Below are positions 7,182 to 14,852 of a stretch of 64,000 bases of DNA, piece by piece. The notes beneath the pieces are model-generated. The model saw only the letters and a program-made list of their open reading frames with translations. It made no database searches and had not been told where the DNA came from. Position 1 is the first letter of the stretch, and every line of letters begins with the position of its first letter. The stretch lies in the IMG/VR virus record IMGVR_UViG_3300033149_007571, positions 1 to 64,000 of that record; one strand, 5' to 3'. Made by a program: the position numbers and the translations under genes. The stretch is from a virus.

Positions 7182-7259
7182 TGAGTGCAGAGCAGAGCAG
7201 AGAAGAGGTTCTCTGTAGCGCCTCTAATGGCGAACCCAATCAAGAGCAGGAGTTGGACA

Positions 7260-7778
7260 ATGAGGTCAGCAATAGAGGAGACATATGAAGACGTTAAATT
7301 GCTTTTGCATAGTATTTGCCACCAGTTCATGAGCCAGAAAGGGATTGCCCATCACTACTACGATGAGTGGCACGCGGAAGCTCTGCTTTGCTATGTGTCA
7401 GCGTACAGATCGTTTGAGCCTAACTATGGTCGGTTTACGACGTGGTTATGGTCTTGCGTTTGGCACGGTCTCAACCGGAAGTTTTGCCGAGACGCTCGTC
7501 ATCACAAAACTGCTCACCCAACATTGAAAGACTTCCGACAAATTGAAGGCCCTGGGCGCTTATTCAAGATGGGAGAGTTTTTCTCATCATTATCGGAAGA
7601 TGCTCGAATTGTTGTTCGGCTTGTGTTTGGTGTTAGTTGTAGGCGTTGGGATGAGCCAAGGCGAATGACCCGCAATGAAATGAGGTTGTTGGTTATTTGC
7701 TTGTTACAGGATATGGGATGGACATACGATAGGATCAAAACGTCGTTCGGTGAAATTCGTCGGGCTTTGATTGATTGA
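7260..7778 (+). CDS. Sigma-70 region-2-like protein
   Basis: A 172-residue protein. ATG 7260 is preferred because CAGGAG lies eight bases upstream; GTG 7185 is a longer alternative without one. Residues about 45-75 (EALLCYVSAYRSFEPNYG, then RFTTWLWSCVWHGLNRKF) match the helix-rich core of sigma-70 region 2, where bacterial factors have ...FDPxxGxFxTxxxxxI... The C-terminal part has a weak helical segment that could be a region 4, but no clear HTH. It may be a phage sigma factor or a remnant used as an adaptor of host RNA polymerase. It precedes the helicase and replication genes and could control later transcription. Confidence 0.65.
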   Translation: MRSAIEETYEDVKLLLHSICHQFMSQKGIAHHYYDEWHAEALLCYVSAYRSFEPNYGRFTTWLWSCVWHGLNRKFCRDARHHKTAHPTLKDFRQIEGPGRLFKMGEFFSSLSEDARIVVRLVFGVSCRRWDEPRRMTRNEMRLLVICLLQDMGWTYDRIKTSFGEIRRALID

Positions 7779-7790
7779 TTGATGTGACTA

Positions 7791-9152
7791 ATGAAAGCTG
7801 TGCCGTTACCTTACCAATGTGAAGCCGTCGAACAGATCGATCAATTCAAGGGTCGTGCTTTGTTAGCGCATGAGATGGGGTTGGGCAAGACTTTGATTGC
7901 GCTTTGGTGGTGGAAGAAAACCCCCAAAGCTCATCCTGGTCTCGTCGTTTGTCCTGCTCTGGCCAAGTATGTTTGGGAGCGAGAATGCTTGCACAATCTT
8001 GGTGTGAGGCCCCTAGTATTGGAAGGGAGAAAGTCGTTCCCATTGGATATGTCCAATGCCCAGATCGTCATTGTGAACTATGATGTTCTTGACCATTGGC
8101 TTCCCGAATTGAGGAGAACAAGGTTCCGATCGATCTTCCTAGATGAGATACACTACGCGAAAAACACTCGGGCTAAACGAACGAAGGCTGTTCACAAACT
8201 GGCAAAGGGTATTCGGTATATCGTAGCTATCAGTGGAACTCCATTGCTAAACCGTCCAATCGAGTTGTTCCCAACGTTGAGGATGTTGAAGCCAGGGACG
8301 TTCCGTTCCCGTTATGCGTTTGCCAATGCATATTGCAAACCACGATGGACGCCGTGGGGATGGAAGTATGACGGTGCAACGAGGCTGGACGACTTGCACA
8401 AGCTGTTGACGGCCACTTGTATGATTCGGAGACTAAAAACCGATGTTCTTCCTGAACTTCCAGGTAAGATCCGTCGCGTTCTTCAAGTACCCTTGTTGAA
8501 CGAAGGAGAGTATCAAGCAGCGCAAGACGACTTTTTGAGATGGTTATCCAAGAAGGATCCACTCAAAGCTCAGTCAGCAGCCCGAGCCGAGACGCTCGCC
8601 AAACTTGGTTACCTGAAAAGGCTAGCGGCTCGTGGCAAGCTGAAGGCGGTTGTCAACTGGTTGAACGAGTGGCTTGTGAACTATCCCAATGAGAAGATCG
8701 TTGTGTTTGCTATACACAAACCGATGATTAGGGTGCTGCGAAAGCGAATCGAGAGCAAGTCTGTTGTTGTGGATGGTTCAGTCACGGGGCGCCAACGCAA
8801 GATGATGGTTCAACAGTTTCAACAGGACAAAAAGACCAGGGTATTCATTGGCAACATTCGTGCAGCAGGGATAGGAATCACGCTGACCGCAGCGAATACG
8901 TTAGCATTCGCAGAACTGGATTGGGTTCCGGCAAACCACACACAAGCTGAAGATCGCATCCATAGACTCGGCCAAGACAAACAAGTTTGGATATGGTATC
9001 TTGTAGCTGCGAACACAATCGAGGAGAAGCTATGCGAAGTTTTGGAGAAGAAGCAGCGAGTTGTGCAATCGACTTTAGACGGGGGGACGATAGACGATTT
9101 GGATGTCTATCGTCAACTCATGAAGAAAATCCGAAAAGGAGAGGCATTGTGA
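7791..9152 (+). CDS. SNF2-family superfamily 2 helicase/ATPase
   Basis: A 453-residue SNF2-type translocase. Motif I is HEMGLGKT (residues 27-34), motif II DEIH (118-121), motif III SGTPLLNRPIELFP near residue 145. The C-terminal RecA domain carries FIGNIRAAGIGITLTAANT and motif VI QAEDRIHRLGQ. It is shorter than cellular SWI2/SNF2 remodellers and lacks extra domains, like phage and SMARCAL1-type enzymes that anneal or remodel branched DNA. It probably acts in replication-fork handling or transcription. The stop overlaps the GTG of the next gene (TTGTGA). Confidence 0.93.
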   Translation: MKAVPLPYQCEAVEQIDQFKGRALLAHEMGLGKTLIALWWWKKTPKAHPGLVVCPALAKYVWERECLHNLGVRPLVLEGRKSFPLDMSNAQIVIVNYDVLDHWLPELRRTRFRSIFLDEIHYAKNTRAKRTKAVHKLAKGIRYIVAISGTPLLNRPIELFPTLRMLKPGTFRSRYAFANAYCKPRWTPWGWKYDGATRLDDLHKLLTATCMIRRLKTDVLPELPGKIRRVLQVPLLNEGEYQAAQDDFLRWLSKKDPLKAQSAARAETLAKLGYLKRLAARGKLKAVVNWLNEWLVNYPNEKIVVFAIHKPMIRVLRKRIESKSVVVDGSVTGRQRKMMVQQFQQDKKTRVFIGNIRAAGIGITLTAANTLAFAELDWVPANHTQAEDRIHRLGQDKQVWIWYLVAANTIEEKLCEVLEKKQRVVQSTLDGGTIDDLDVYRQLMKKIRKGEAL

Positions 9153-9439
9153 TCAAACTTCGACGATCGACCGTAGATGAGTTCCTCAAGCAATTGGATA
9201 TCAGCGATGAGAGAGCAAATGAAATTGCGGAATCTGACATCCAACGGCTTGCTGAGAATCCGGAAGTAAAAGAGGCCGCCCTTGAGTTCTCGACACATGT
9301 AATCCGACATGCGTTGGTCGTAAGTGACCCTGTTACCCTTATGCTTTTGTTGAAGGTAATGTCATCTGTATTTTGTATGGGCTACCAAATGGCCGAACGA
9401 CAAGCAGAGATCGACGAATTAGAAGAACTTCATAGGTAG
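9149..9439 (+). CDS. Hypothetical helical protein
   Basis: A 96-residue protein starting at GTG 9149, overlapping the helicase stop by four bases; AAAAGGAGAGG precedes it. It is mostly helical and acidic, with a hydrophobic segment (VTLMLLLKVMSSVFCMGYQM) that could be a buried helix or weak membrane segment, and an acidic end (RQAEIDELEELHR). No family recognised. Tight coupling suggests co-translation with the SNF2 helicase. Confidence 0.7.
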   Translation: MIKLRRSTVDEFLKQLDISDERANEIAESDIQRLAENPEVKEAALEFSTHVIRHALVVSDPVTLMLLLKVMSSVFCMGYQMAERQAEIDELEELHR

Positions 9440-9453
9440 AAAGGTTATGGATC

Positions 9454-9639
9454 ATGATTGACAAGAACAATAACACAACCACCGACGTGCTAATCATCTC
9501 AGGAATTCCTACTGAGGTAAAACGTCAGTTCAAAGTTTACTGCGCCGAGCAGAATGTATCCATGAGCGAGCTTCTGGTGCAGGTGATCAGTCTTATCGTC
9601 GAGCACAAAGACGAGCTACCACAGATTTTGAAGAGATGA
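9454..9639 (+). CDS. Ribbon-helix-helix DNA-binding protein
   Basis: A 61-residue protein. The segment TDVLIISGIPTEVKRQFKVY followed by CAEQNVSMSELLVQVI is a typical Arc/CopG ribbon-helix-helix: a beta-strand, then two helices with NVSMSELL at the turn. Such proteins bind operators as dimers. Start is ATG 9454; AGAAAGGTTATGGATC precedes it. It overlaps the primase gene by four bases (ATGA), so it may autoregulate the replication operon, an inference from position. Confidence 0.75.
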   Translation: MIDKNNNTTTDVLIISGIPTEVKRQFKVYCAEQNVSMSELLVQVISLIVEHKDELPQILKR

Positions 9640-10562
9640 CTCGAAACGTCGCCGGATTAGGCATCCGAGAGTTGTTCAACTCATATGATATCCCGTTCAT
9701 CGTTGGCGGTTCTCACCGACACGTTCGGCATGGATGGATTGGAGTCGATTGCCCTTGGTGTGGACCGGGAACGAACAAATATCATTTGGGTATCCACGAA
9801 CATACGCATGCTGTGGTCTGTTGGAAGTGCGGGCATCACGCTTTGGGGGAAGTCGTTTCCCTTCTCTGTCGTATACCTATCGCTCAAGCCATTAGTCTGG
9901 TCCGGAGAATTCCTCGCGTTCGACCAAGCCCGTTTGTTGAACCAACTCGTGGGAAGATTAAAACACCAACCCCATTGCTAGACCTTCAAGTTCCTCATCG
10001 TCGGTATCTGGAGAAACGAGGTTTTGACCCCAATGAACTAGTCTCATTTTGGCGACTAAGAGCTTTGAAGATCCATGACCGTTTATCGTGGCGGATTTGG
10101 ATACCCGTTCACTTCAACGGGGAAGTGGTGAGTTGGACAACGCGGAGTATCAGCGAAACGACCCGCCAACGGTACATACACGCTCGCCCCGAACAAGAGT
10201 CCTTGCCTATCAAGACGTTGCTATACGGTTGGGACTTCGTTCGAGCTTCAGTCATCATTTGCGAAGGACCAACAGACGTATGGAGAATCGGTCCTGGGGC
10301 AGTTGCAACGTTTGGAATTGCAACTTCATTAGAACAGGTCAGGAAGCTCTCGTCAGTTCCTTACCGCATTGTGTGCTTTGACAACGAACCAATCGCCCAA
10401 AAAGCCGCAGACAAGTTGTGTGATACCTTGAGCAATTTTCCGGGGACAACACTGCGTGTTTGTTTAGGATCAAAAGACCCAGGTCAAGCTACCCAGGAGG
10501 AAATAACGAAACTGAGATCTCTTTTGGAACGGGGCATTCAAGAAGGGAATCATCTGCCTTAA
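9636..10562 (+). CDS. DnaG-type primase (zinc-binding plus TOPRIM)
   Basis: A 308-residue protein. The N-terminus has a zinc-binding domain, C39-P-W-C42 and C62-W-K-C65, like the CHC2 finger of bacterial primases. A TOPRIM catalytic core follows, with VIICEGPTDVW (catalytic E210) and the acidic motif VCFDNEPIAQ about 40 residues later. It is shorter than host DnaG and lacks the helicase-binding C-terminal domain. It would make RNA primers for the phage fork alongside the DnaB-like helicase at 12244. Start overlaps the previous stop. It is followed by a probable structured RNA and a strong terminator. Confidence 0.85.
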   Translation: MTRNVAGLGIRELFNSYDIPFIVGGSHRHVRHGWIGVDCPWCGPGTNKYHLGIHEHTHAVVCWKCGHHALGEVVSLLCRIPIAQAISLVRRIPRVRPSPFVEPTRGKIKTPTPLLDLQVPHRRYLEKRGFDPNELVSFWRLRALKIHDRLSWRIWIPVHFNGEVVSWTTRSISETTRQRYIHARPEQESLPIKTLLYGWDFVRASVIICEGPTDVWRIGPGAVATFGIATSLEQVRKLSSVPYRIVCFDNEPIAQKAADKLCDTLSNFPGTTLRVCLGSKDPGQATQEEITKLRSLLERGIQEGNHLP

Positions 10563-10588
10563 AATTTCCAAATTTGCCTTGAGGGAAA

Positions 10589-10734
10589 ACCCCCAATCCG
10601 CTATGGTGGAAGGCTGCACGCCGTGTGCGGGGTAAGGCCGTTGTTGAATGGAGAGCAAAATTGATAGCAGTTATGAGAGATCCTTCGCCTTGTCACGCAC
10701 TGCTACCAGTTGCCCTGCTCTCCGGGCAACGGCC
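10589..10734 (+). ncRNA. Probable structured RNA between primase and initiator genes
   Basis: The 245 bp gap holds nested complementary segments: ACCCC (10589) with GGGGT (10629); GGCCGTTG (10636-10643) with CAACGGCC (10727-10734); inside that, GGAGAGCA (10650-10657) with TGCTCTCC (10716-10723); inside that, TAGCAGT (10665-10671) with ACTGCTA (10699-10705). Two bases later comes a perfect terminator hairpin. No reading frame here looks real. It does not match the tRNA, tmRNA, 4.5S or riboswitch patterns I know. It may be a free small RNA or a cis-acting leader for the initiator gene. Confidence 0.6.
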
Positions 10735-10736
10735 CG

Positions 10737-10770
10737 AGGCTCGCCTCTTCGGAAGAGGCGAGCCTTTATC
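10737..10770 (+). terminator. Rho-independent terminator
   Basis: A 13 bp perfect stem (AGGCTCGCCTCTT with AAGAGGCGAGCCT, loop CGG) followed by TTATCTT. It ends the primase transcript, and the structured RNA if that is transcribed, 38 bases before the initiator gene. Confidence 0.88.
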
Positions 10771-10807
10771 TTCTGCCCGAATCACTCAGTAATAGAGGAG
10801 GCTTCCA

Positions 10808-12025
10808 ATGGGCGACAAGAAGTTCCAAGGCTTCGTTCTTCCTAAATGTAACTACTTCCGTGTGCCAAACGATTGGACCGACATCATGAATGACATGACG
10901 TCGATGTCCGAGATCAAGGTTGTTCTCTATGTACTTCGGCATACCTGGGGATATTGTGGGGAAGAGTACGAACCGAAACGGATCAGTTTGGAAGAGTTCA
11001 TGCACGGCAGGAAAAATAGAAGAACTGGTAAGCGGATTGATAAAGGTACGGGGTTGTCTATTAACTCAGTAAGAGACGGTTTGTCTAGAGCAATGGAACA
11101 TGGGTTCTTGGGAATGATCGAGGATAACCGCGTTCCGTGGAGAGTCAAAAGATATTATTATCTGATCATGAGACAAACCGATGATACCCCCCATTCACGG
11201 GTATCAACTTCTGATACCCCCCATTCACGGGTATCAACTTCTGATACCCTACCCCTATCAACTTCTGATACCCTACCCCTATCAACTTCTGATACCCCAT
11301 ATAAGAAAGACAACAGACAGAAAGACAACCCGAGAAAGAAGAAAGACAAAGAGAGGGGGCGGCAAGCCGCCCCACTCTCTGGGGTTATCAAAAATACGAA
11401 GAACAAAAAGAGAAAAAAGTCCCCTCCTTCGCCAATGCTTGAGCGCACTGGACTTTTCGGAAGTGACAAGATTAGAGGGAGGAGAAGGATTCCTCATTTG
11501 ACGAAATTTGATCGGAAGGCTGCCGCATACTTGCGGGTGATGTTCAATGAGCATGAGATACCGAAACTGATGGGAGCTAGAGTAGACAGGATAGCAGAAC
11601 AAATATATCTCTTGCGTCAAAGGTATGACAAAAGCAGGATCTTCAAACTCCTCGTCTGGTGGAAGGAACACTATGGCGAACAATATGTTCCAAGAGTTTG
11701 GAAGCTCGGCGATATCTTCGACAAGTTCGAGCGGGTAGAGCAACAGAGGGAGATCAAAGCCAAGGAGTCAACTCGCATCAATGGAAAGAAGATCACCCGC
11801 GATAGTATGTTTGATGCCGAAAATTGTGTAAACGGCATCCCGAGGGTATGGGTGTCAGATGATGGGAAAGAGTACGATGGTTTGTTGTTGCACGATCTCA
11901 GAAACCGAGTGAGGGAACGGTTTGGTTCTGGTTTGCCACTTCAGTCGCAGGTTGACATAGTCTTGGTGGAGATGGACAAGGTTCCGGGTTCGATTCCAGT
12001 GAACGTAGTTGGGAAGGTTGGATAA
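10808..12025 (+). CDS. Replication initiator / replisome organiser, O-like winged helix
   Basis: A 405-residue protein. Residues about 10-115 resemble the winged-helix N-terminus of phage O-type initiators: FRVPNDWTDIMNDM, then MSEIKVVLYVLRHTWGY, then ISLEEFMHG and INSVRDGLSRAMEHGFL. A low-complexity middle follows: four repeats of a (S)TSDTP(L/H)-type unit encoded by DNA iterons, then a Lys-rich linker. The C-terminal domain (KFDRKAAAYLRVMFNEHEIP onward) may load the helicase encoded downstream. The layout mirrors lambda O, where origin iterons lie inside the initiator gene. ATG 10808 follows AGAGGAGGCTTCC. Confidence 0.8.
   Translation: MGDKKFQGFVLPKCNYFRVPNDWTDIMNDMTSMSEIKVVLYVLRHTWGYCGEEYEPKRISLEEFMHGRKNRRTGKRIDKGTGLSINSVRDGLSRAMEHGFLGMIEDNRVPWRVKRYYYLIMRQTDDTPHSRVSTSDTPHSRVSTSDTLPLSTSDTLPLSTSDTPYKKDNRQKDNPRKKKDKERGRQAAPLSGVIKNTKNKKRKKSPPSPMLERTGLFGSDKIRGRRRIPHLTKFDRKAAAYLRVMFNEHEIPKLMGARVDRIAEQIYLLRQRYDKSRIFKLLVWWKEHYGEQYVPRVWKLGDIFDKFERVEQQREIKAKESTRINGKKITRDSMFDAENCVNGIPRVWVSDDGKEYDGLLLHDLRNRVRERFGSGLPLQSQVDIVLVEMDKVPGSIPVNVVGKVG
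11183..11298 (+). other. Palindromic iterons, probable replication origin
   Basis: Two 30 bp units (11191-11220, 11221-11250) and two 24 bp units (11251-11274, 11275-11298) in direct tandem. All share TATCAACTTCTGATACCC; in the 30 bp units this extends to a perfect 8 bp palindrome, GGGTATCA-ACTTC-TGATACCC. A half site, GATACCCC, precedes the array at 11183. A purine-rich stretch follows from 11299. The position inside the initiator gene is that of lambda-type origins. Confidence 0.75.
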
Positions 12026-12232
12026 ATGAGCCGGTTGGCGAATAGGCTGCAGAAAACCATCCAGGATGGTCTTGAAGAATACTATGCTCGGCGTCAGTGG
12101 ATTACCCAAGTGCGGTGTTGTGATCCTTCGTTAGAATTGTCTGAAGTCAGACGTGACTGGGATAGGTATGGGCGTTTGACCGCCGATGATTATTTTCGGG
12201 TGGTCTCGAAGGGCTTGGGTGCGGATGCTTGA
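12026..12232 (+). CDS. Small hypothetical protein
   Basis: A 68-residue protein starting directly at the base after the initiator's TAA (GGAAGGTTGGATAA precedes the ATG). Helical and basic at the N-terminus (RLANRLQKTIQDGLEEYY), Asp/Arg-rich later. No family recognised. Its place between initiator and helicase suggests a helicase-loading or regulatory partner, an inference from order only. Confidence 0.7.
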   Translation: MSRLANRLQKTIQDGLEEYYARRQWITQVRCCDPSLELSEVRRDWDRYGRLTADDYFRVVSKGLGADA

Positions 12233-12243
12233 CGGAAGGCTAA

Positions 12244-13608
12244 ATGAGAATTCAGAGATACACTAAGCAGGATGCTCGACGGGTGCTGGTTGGGATGGTT
12301 ACAGATCGGATTGTCTGTAGTCGGATAGCAGCGCAGTGGACGCCGGAGGGTTTATTCAGCAGCCGCTGGGAAAACATCGTTGGGGGTTGGTGCATTCGTC
12401 ATCTGTTGAAGCATGGGACGCCGATTGGACGTCATATTGAATCGGTGTTTGAAGAATGGTCATCAAGGAAGAAGGACGACCGCATGATCGATATGATGGA
12501 GCGGTTCCTGACGTTTCTCAACGACGAGTACGAACGGGAATCGCCTCTATCGAGTGACTATGTTTTGGATCTTGCTGGGCGACATTTCAATGCGGTCCGG
12601 TTGAAAAATGCAATAGCAGCAGCGGAGGCCGATCTTGATTTGGGACAAGTTGAGGATGCGACCAATCGATTCACGGAATTCCGTCGAATTGAGTTAGGTG
12701 TTGGGTCTGTAACTATTCCTGGACGAGACTTCGAGGCTTGGGTAAGTGCTTTTGATCTTGAGCAAAACCGGTCGTTGATTGAGTTCCCTAAATTGCTGGC
12801 GGAGTTCGTGGAGGATGTGTTCTGTCGAGATGCTTTTGTGTCATTCACAGGATCATATGGGCGTGGCAAATCGTTTTGGTTGATGGAGATAGCGTTTCGA
12901 GCGGTGAAGGCCAAGAGACGAGTGTTGATGTTCGAAGTTGGCGATATGAGCCGTCGACAAATCATGATGAGATTGGGCCAACGCGCAGCAAGACGACCGA
13001 TGAAGGACTGTATTGTAGATTATCCAGTGGCATTTGAGAAAGTTTCCGACGGGCCGATAATAGAGAAGAGGAAGTTAGAGGCTGTTGATGTGCGGAAAGC
13101 GTTTCAAGCATGGAAGAAACTTGATGGGTTTGGCCGTTTCCATTTGTCTGTGCATTCGAGTGGTTCTATATCTGCTAAGCAAATACGCAACCACGTGGAA
13201 GAGGGAGAACGAGAAGGTTGGGTGCCTGATGTTGTTGTGATTGACTACGCCGATCTTTTGGCTCCCCCGAAGGGGATTTCAGACAAGAGGGAAGGCATTG
13301 ATGAGACTTGGAAGCAACTCCGACGTCTGAGCCAAGATTTACATTGCTTGGTTGTGACTGCCACCCAAGCGGATGCGGCTAGTTACCGAGCCAATCTAAT
13401 ACGAGGCGGGAATTTTAGCGATTCGCGGACGAAGAATGATCACGTCACAGCGGGTTTTGGTTTGAATTCAAACGATCAGGATAGGGATCAAGGTGTGGTG
13501 AGGTTGAACTGGTTGAAACGACGTGACGGAGCGTGTAATGAGAACTGGCAGATAGCAGTGGCCGGTTGTTTGGCTATTGGGTGTCCGCTCATCGTCTGCT
13601 GTCGTTAA
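12244..13608 (+). CDS. DnaB-like replicative helicase
   Basis: A 454-residue RecA-fold helicase of the DnaB/F4 group. Walker A is GSYGRGKS (203-210). It is followed by RVLMFEVGDMSRRQIMMRLG (H1a-like, motif 2), Walker B VVVIDYADLL near residue 330, and LRRLSQDLHCLVVTATQAD (motif H3). The late VVRLNWLKRRDG segment resembles the C-terminal arginine-finger region. The N-terminal about 180 residues are helical, as in DnaB, but divergent. It unwinds DNA at the fork as a hexamer. ATG 12244 follows GACGGAAGGCTAA. Confidence 0.88.
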   Translation: MRIQRYTKQDARRVLVGMVTDRIVCSRIAAQWTPEGLFSSRWENIVGGWCIRHLLKHGTPIGRHIESVFEEWSSRKKDDRMIDMMERFLTFLNDEYERESPLSSDYVLDLAGRHFNAVRLKNAIAAAEADLDLGQVEDATNRFTEFRRIELGVGSVTIPGRDFEAWVSAFDLEQNRSLIEFPKLLAEFVEDVFCRDAFVSFTGSYGRGKSFWLMEIAFRAVKAKRRVLMFEVGDMSRRQIMMRLGQRAARRPMKDCIVDYPVAFEKVSDGPIIEKRKLEAVDVRKAFQAWKKLDGFGRFHLSVHSSGSISAKQIRNHVEEGEREGWVPDVVVIDYADLLAPPKGISDKREGIDETWKQLRRLSQDLHCLVVTATQADAASYRANLIRGGNFSDSRTKNDHVTAGFGLNSNDQDRDQGVVRLNWLKRRDGACNENWQIAVAGCLAIGCPLIVCCR

Positions 13609-13660
13609 GATCAGGTTTTGGTTTTGCTTGTGTCATTTTGGTTTTGAAAGGGGAACCAAC

Positions 13661-14629
13661 ATGAAGGTGACGAAGGAGGATGCAGTAGCGGTTTGTATGG
13701 ATTTTGGCTACTCAGTGGCCGACGGATGGTCGGAGGACCGTTTGGTGAAGAAGCTAACCAGTCTTATTCAACTCGCCAAGGATGGTGATTATGAACCCTC
13801 TGAGCCGAGTTTGCGAAACTTGGTGAGGAAATTGTGTAAGGCTGAAGGCGGTATTGACTTGGTGGGACGTGATAATGCTCCTGATCAAGAAGTAGATACC
13901 GTTGGAGAGGGTGAATTCAATGTGGACGATTTGGATTTGGAAGACAGAGGGTGCCTCGACGATGATGAAGGCGAGGTAGATCGAAGCTCTGAGGAGGAGG
14001 ATGGTGGTATTGATGAGGACGAGGATGAGGATGAGGATGAGGATGAGGACGAGGATGAGGATGAGGACGAGGATGAGGATGAGGATGAGGATGAGGATGA
14101 GGATGAGGATGAGGATGAGGACATTGGCAAGAACAACCCGCTAAAGGTTGGACAATGTGGTTGGGTAAAGAGCGACGACGGGCGTTGGAAGGCAAAAGTC
14201 ATCGAGATCTTGAACGATAGATATGTGATGGTTCGAGATCGTAATGGGGAAACTTGGCAAGTGGGTGTTGAGGAGTTTGAGGTTGTGGTTGTTCCTCAGA
14301 AGAAAACTAGCAAGGTTCGGCAAGAGGACGATCAAGATGAGGAGATCCGCCGTCTCAAGGAGGAACTGCACCGTGTGAAATCGCGACGGGCTACGAAGTC
14401 TAAAAAAATGAAAAGGGATGTTCTGGCTTTGAAGATACTCCGTGAGCATGCGAATGGTGCTGACATCGAGGAACTGGCGAAAGAATTGGAAGCCAAGTAC
14501 AAGAGACAAGGTCGGAAAGCCAATCCAAGACTATCAGCATCGACGATGCGACGTGTGATTAAGCATGGTGTTTTGTTTGGGTTGCTCAAAACGGAAGGCA
14601 GAATGGTTTTTTGGACGAAGCAGAACTAG
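13661..14629 (+). CDS. Acidic-repeat protein with SH3-like and winged-helix-like parts
   Basis: A 322-residue protein; ATG 13661 follows GAAAGGGGAACCAAC. Order: a helical N-terminal domain (about 1-75), an extremely acidic Asp-Glu tract (about 110-155) encoded by a hexanucleotide repeat, a small SH3/KOW-like barrel ([20 protein letters not shown], then [19 protein letters not shown]), a coiled coil, and a C-terminal winged-helix-like part ([20 protein letters not shown]). The acidic tract may mimic DNA or bind basic proteins. It lies between helicase and csrA. Function unknown; a replication or transcription accessory role is inferred from position. Confidence 0.75.
   Translation: MKVTKEDAVAVCMDFGYSVADGWSEDRLVKKLTSLIQLAKDGDYEPSEPSLRNLVRKLCKAEGGIDLVGRDNAPDQEVDTVGEGEFNVDDLDLEDRGCLDDDEGEVDRSSEEEDGGIDEDEDEDEDEDEDEDEDEDEDEDEDEDEDEDEDEDEDIGKNNPLKVGQCGWVKSDDGRWKAKVIEILNDRYVMVRDRNGETWQVGVEEFEVVVVPQKKTSKVRQEDDQDEEIRRLKEELHRVKSRRATKSKKMKRDVLALKILREHANGADIEELAKELEAKYKRQGRKANPRLSASTMRRVIKHGVLFGLLKTEGRMVFWTKQN
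14012..14120 (+). repeat. GAGGAT/GAGGAC hexanucleotide tandem repeat
   Basis: About 18 tandem hexamers alternate GAGGAT and GAGGAC and encode the Asp-Glu tract. Length variation by strand slippage would stay in frame. The long antisense Ser-only frame over it is an artefact. Confidence 0.95.
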
Positions 14630-14645
14630 CAAAAAGGAGCGAGTG

Positions 14646-14852
14646 ATGTTGGTACTTTCTAGGAAGCGGGACGAGTCCATTGTCATTGGTGACAACGTTG
14701 AGATCTTCGTCGTCGAGATCCGAGGGGATAAAGTGCGACTTGGGATAAAAGCACCAAAAGAGGTGACCGTCCATCGTCGGGAAGTGTATGATGCGATCCA
14801 GAGAGATGGTTCAATCCGAGACAGGGAGAGAAGAGAGAAAGGAGGAGTCTAA
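14646..14852 (+). CDS. csrA: CsrA-family post-transcriptional regulator
   Basis: A 68-residue full-length CsrA. The start [16 protein letters not shown] and the core [19 protein letters not shown], then [12 protein letters not shown], are diagnostic. The RNA-contact residues L4, R6 and R44 are all present. CsrA binds GGA-containing leaders as a dimer and blocks or alters translation. ATG 14646 follows AAAAAGGAGCGAGTG, which itself contains AAGGA, so self-repression is possible. The stop overlaps the clamp gene start (TAATG). No FliW-like partner is encoded nearby. It may act on host or phage mRNAs; which is not known. Confidence 0.95.
   Translation: MLVLSRKRDESIVIGDNVEIFVVEIRGDKVRLGIKAPKEVTVHRREVYDAIQRDGSIRDRERREKGGV

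Noticed and set aside
10648-10845. 65-codon frame over the structured RNA and terminator
   Set aside because: It runs through the terminator hairpin and into the initiator start; the nested pairing explains the sequence better.
11191-11298. Direct repeats as a CRISPR array
   Set aside because: Units are contiguous without spacers and lie in frame inside a gene; they fit iterons.
13885-14202. Antisense Ser-only and His-Pro frames over the Asp-Glu repeat
   Set aside because: They are mirror images of the GAGGAT/GAGGAC repeat; no start context or domain.
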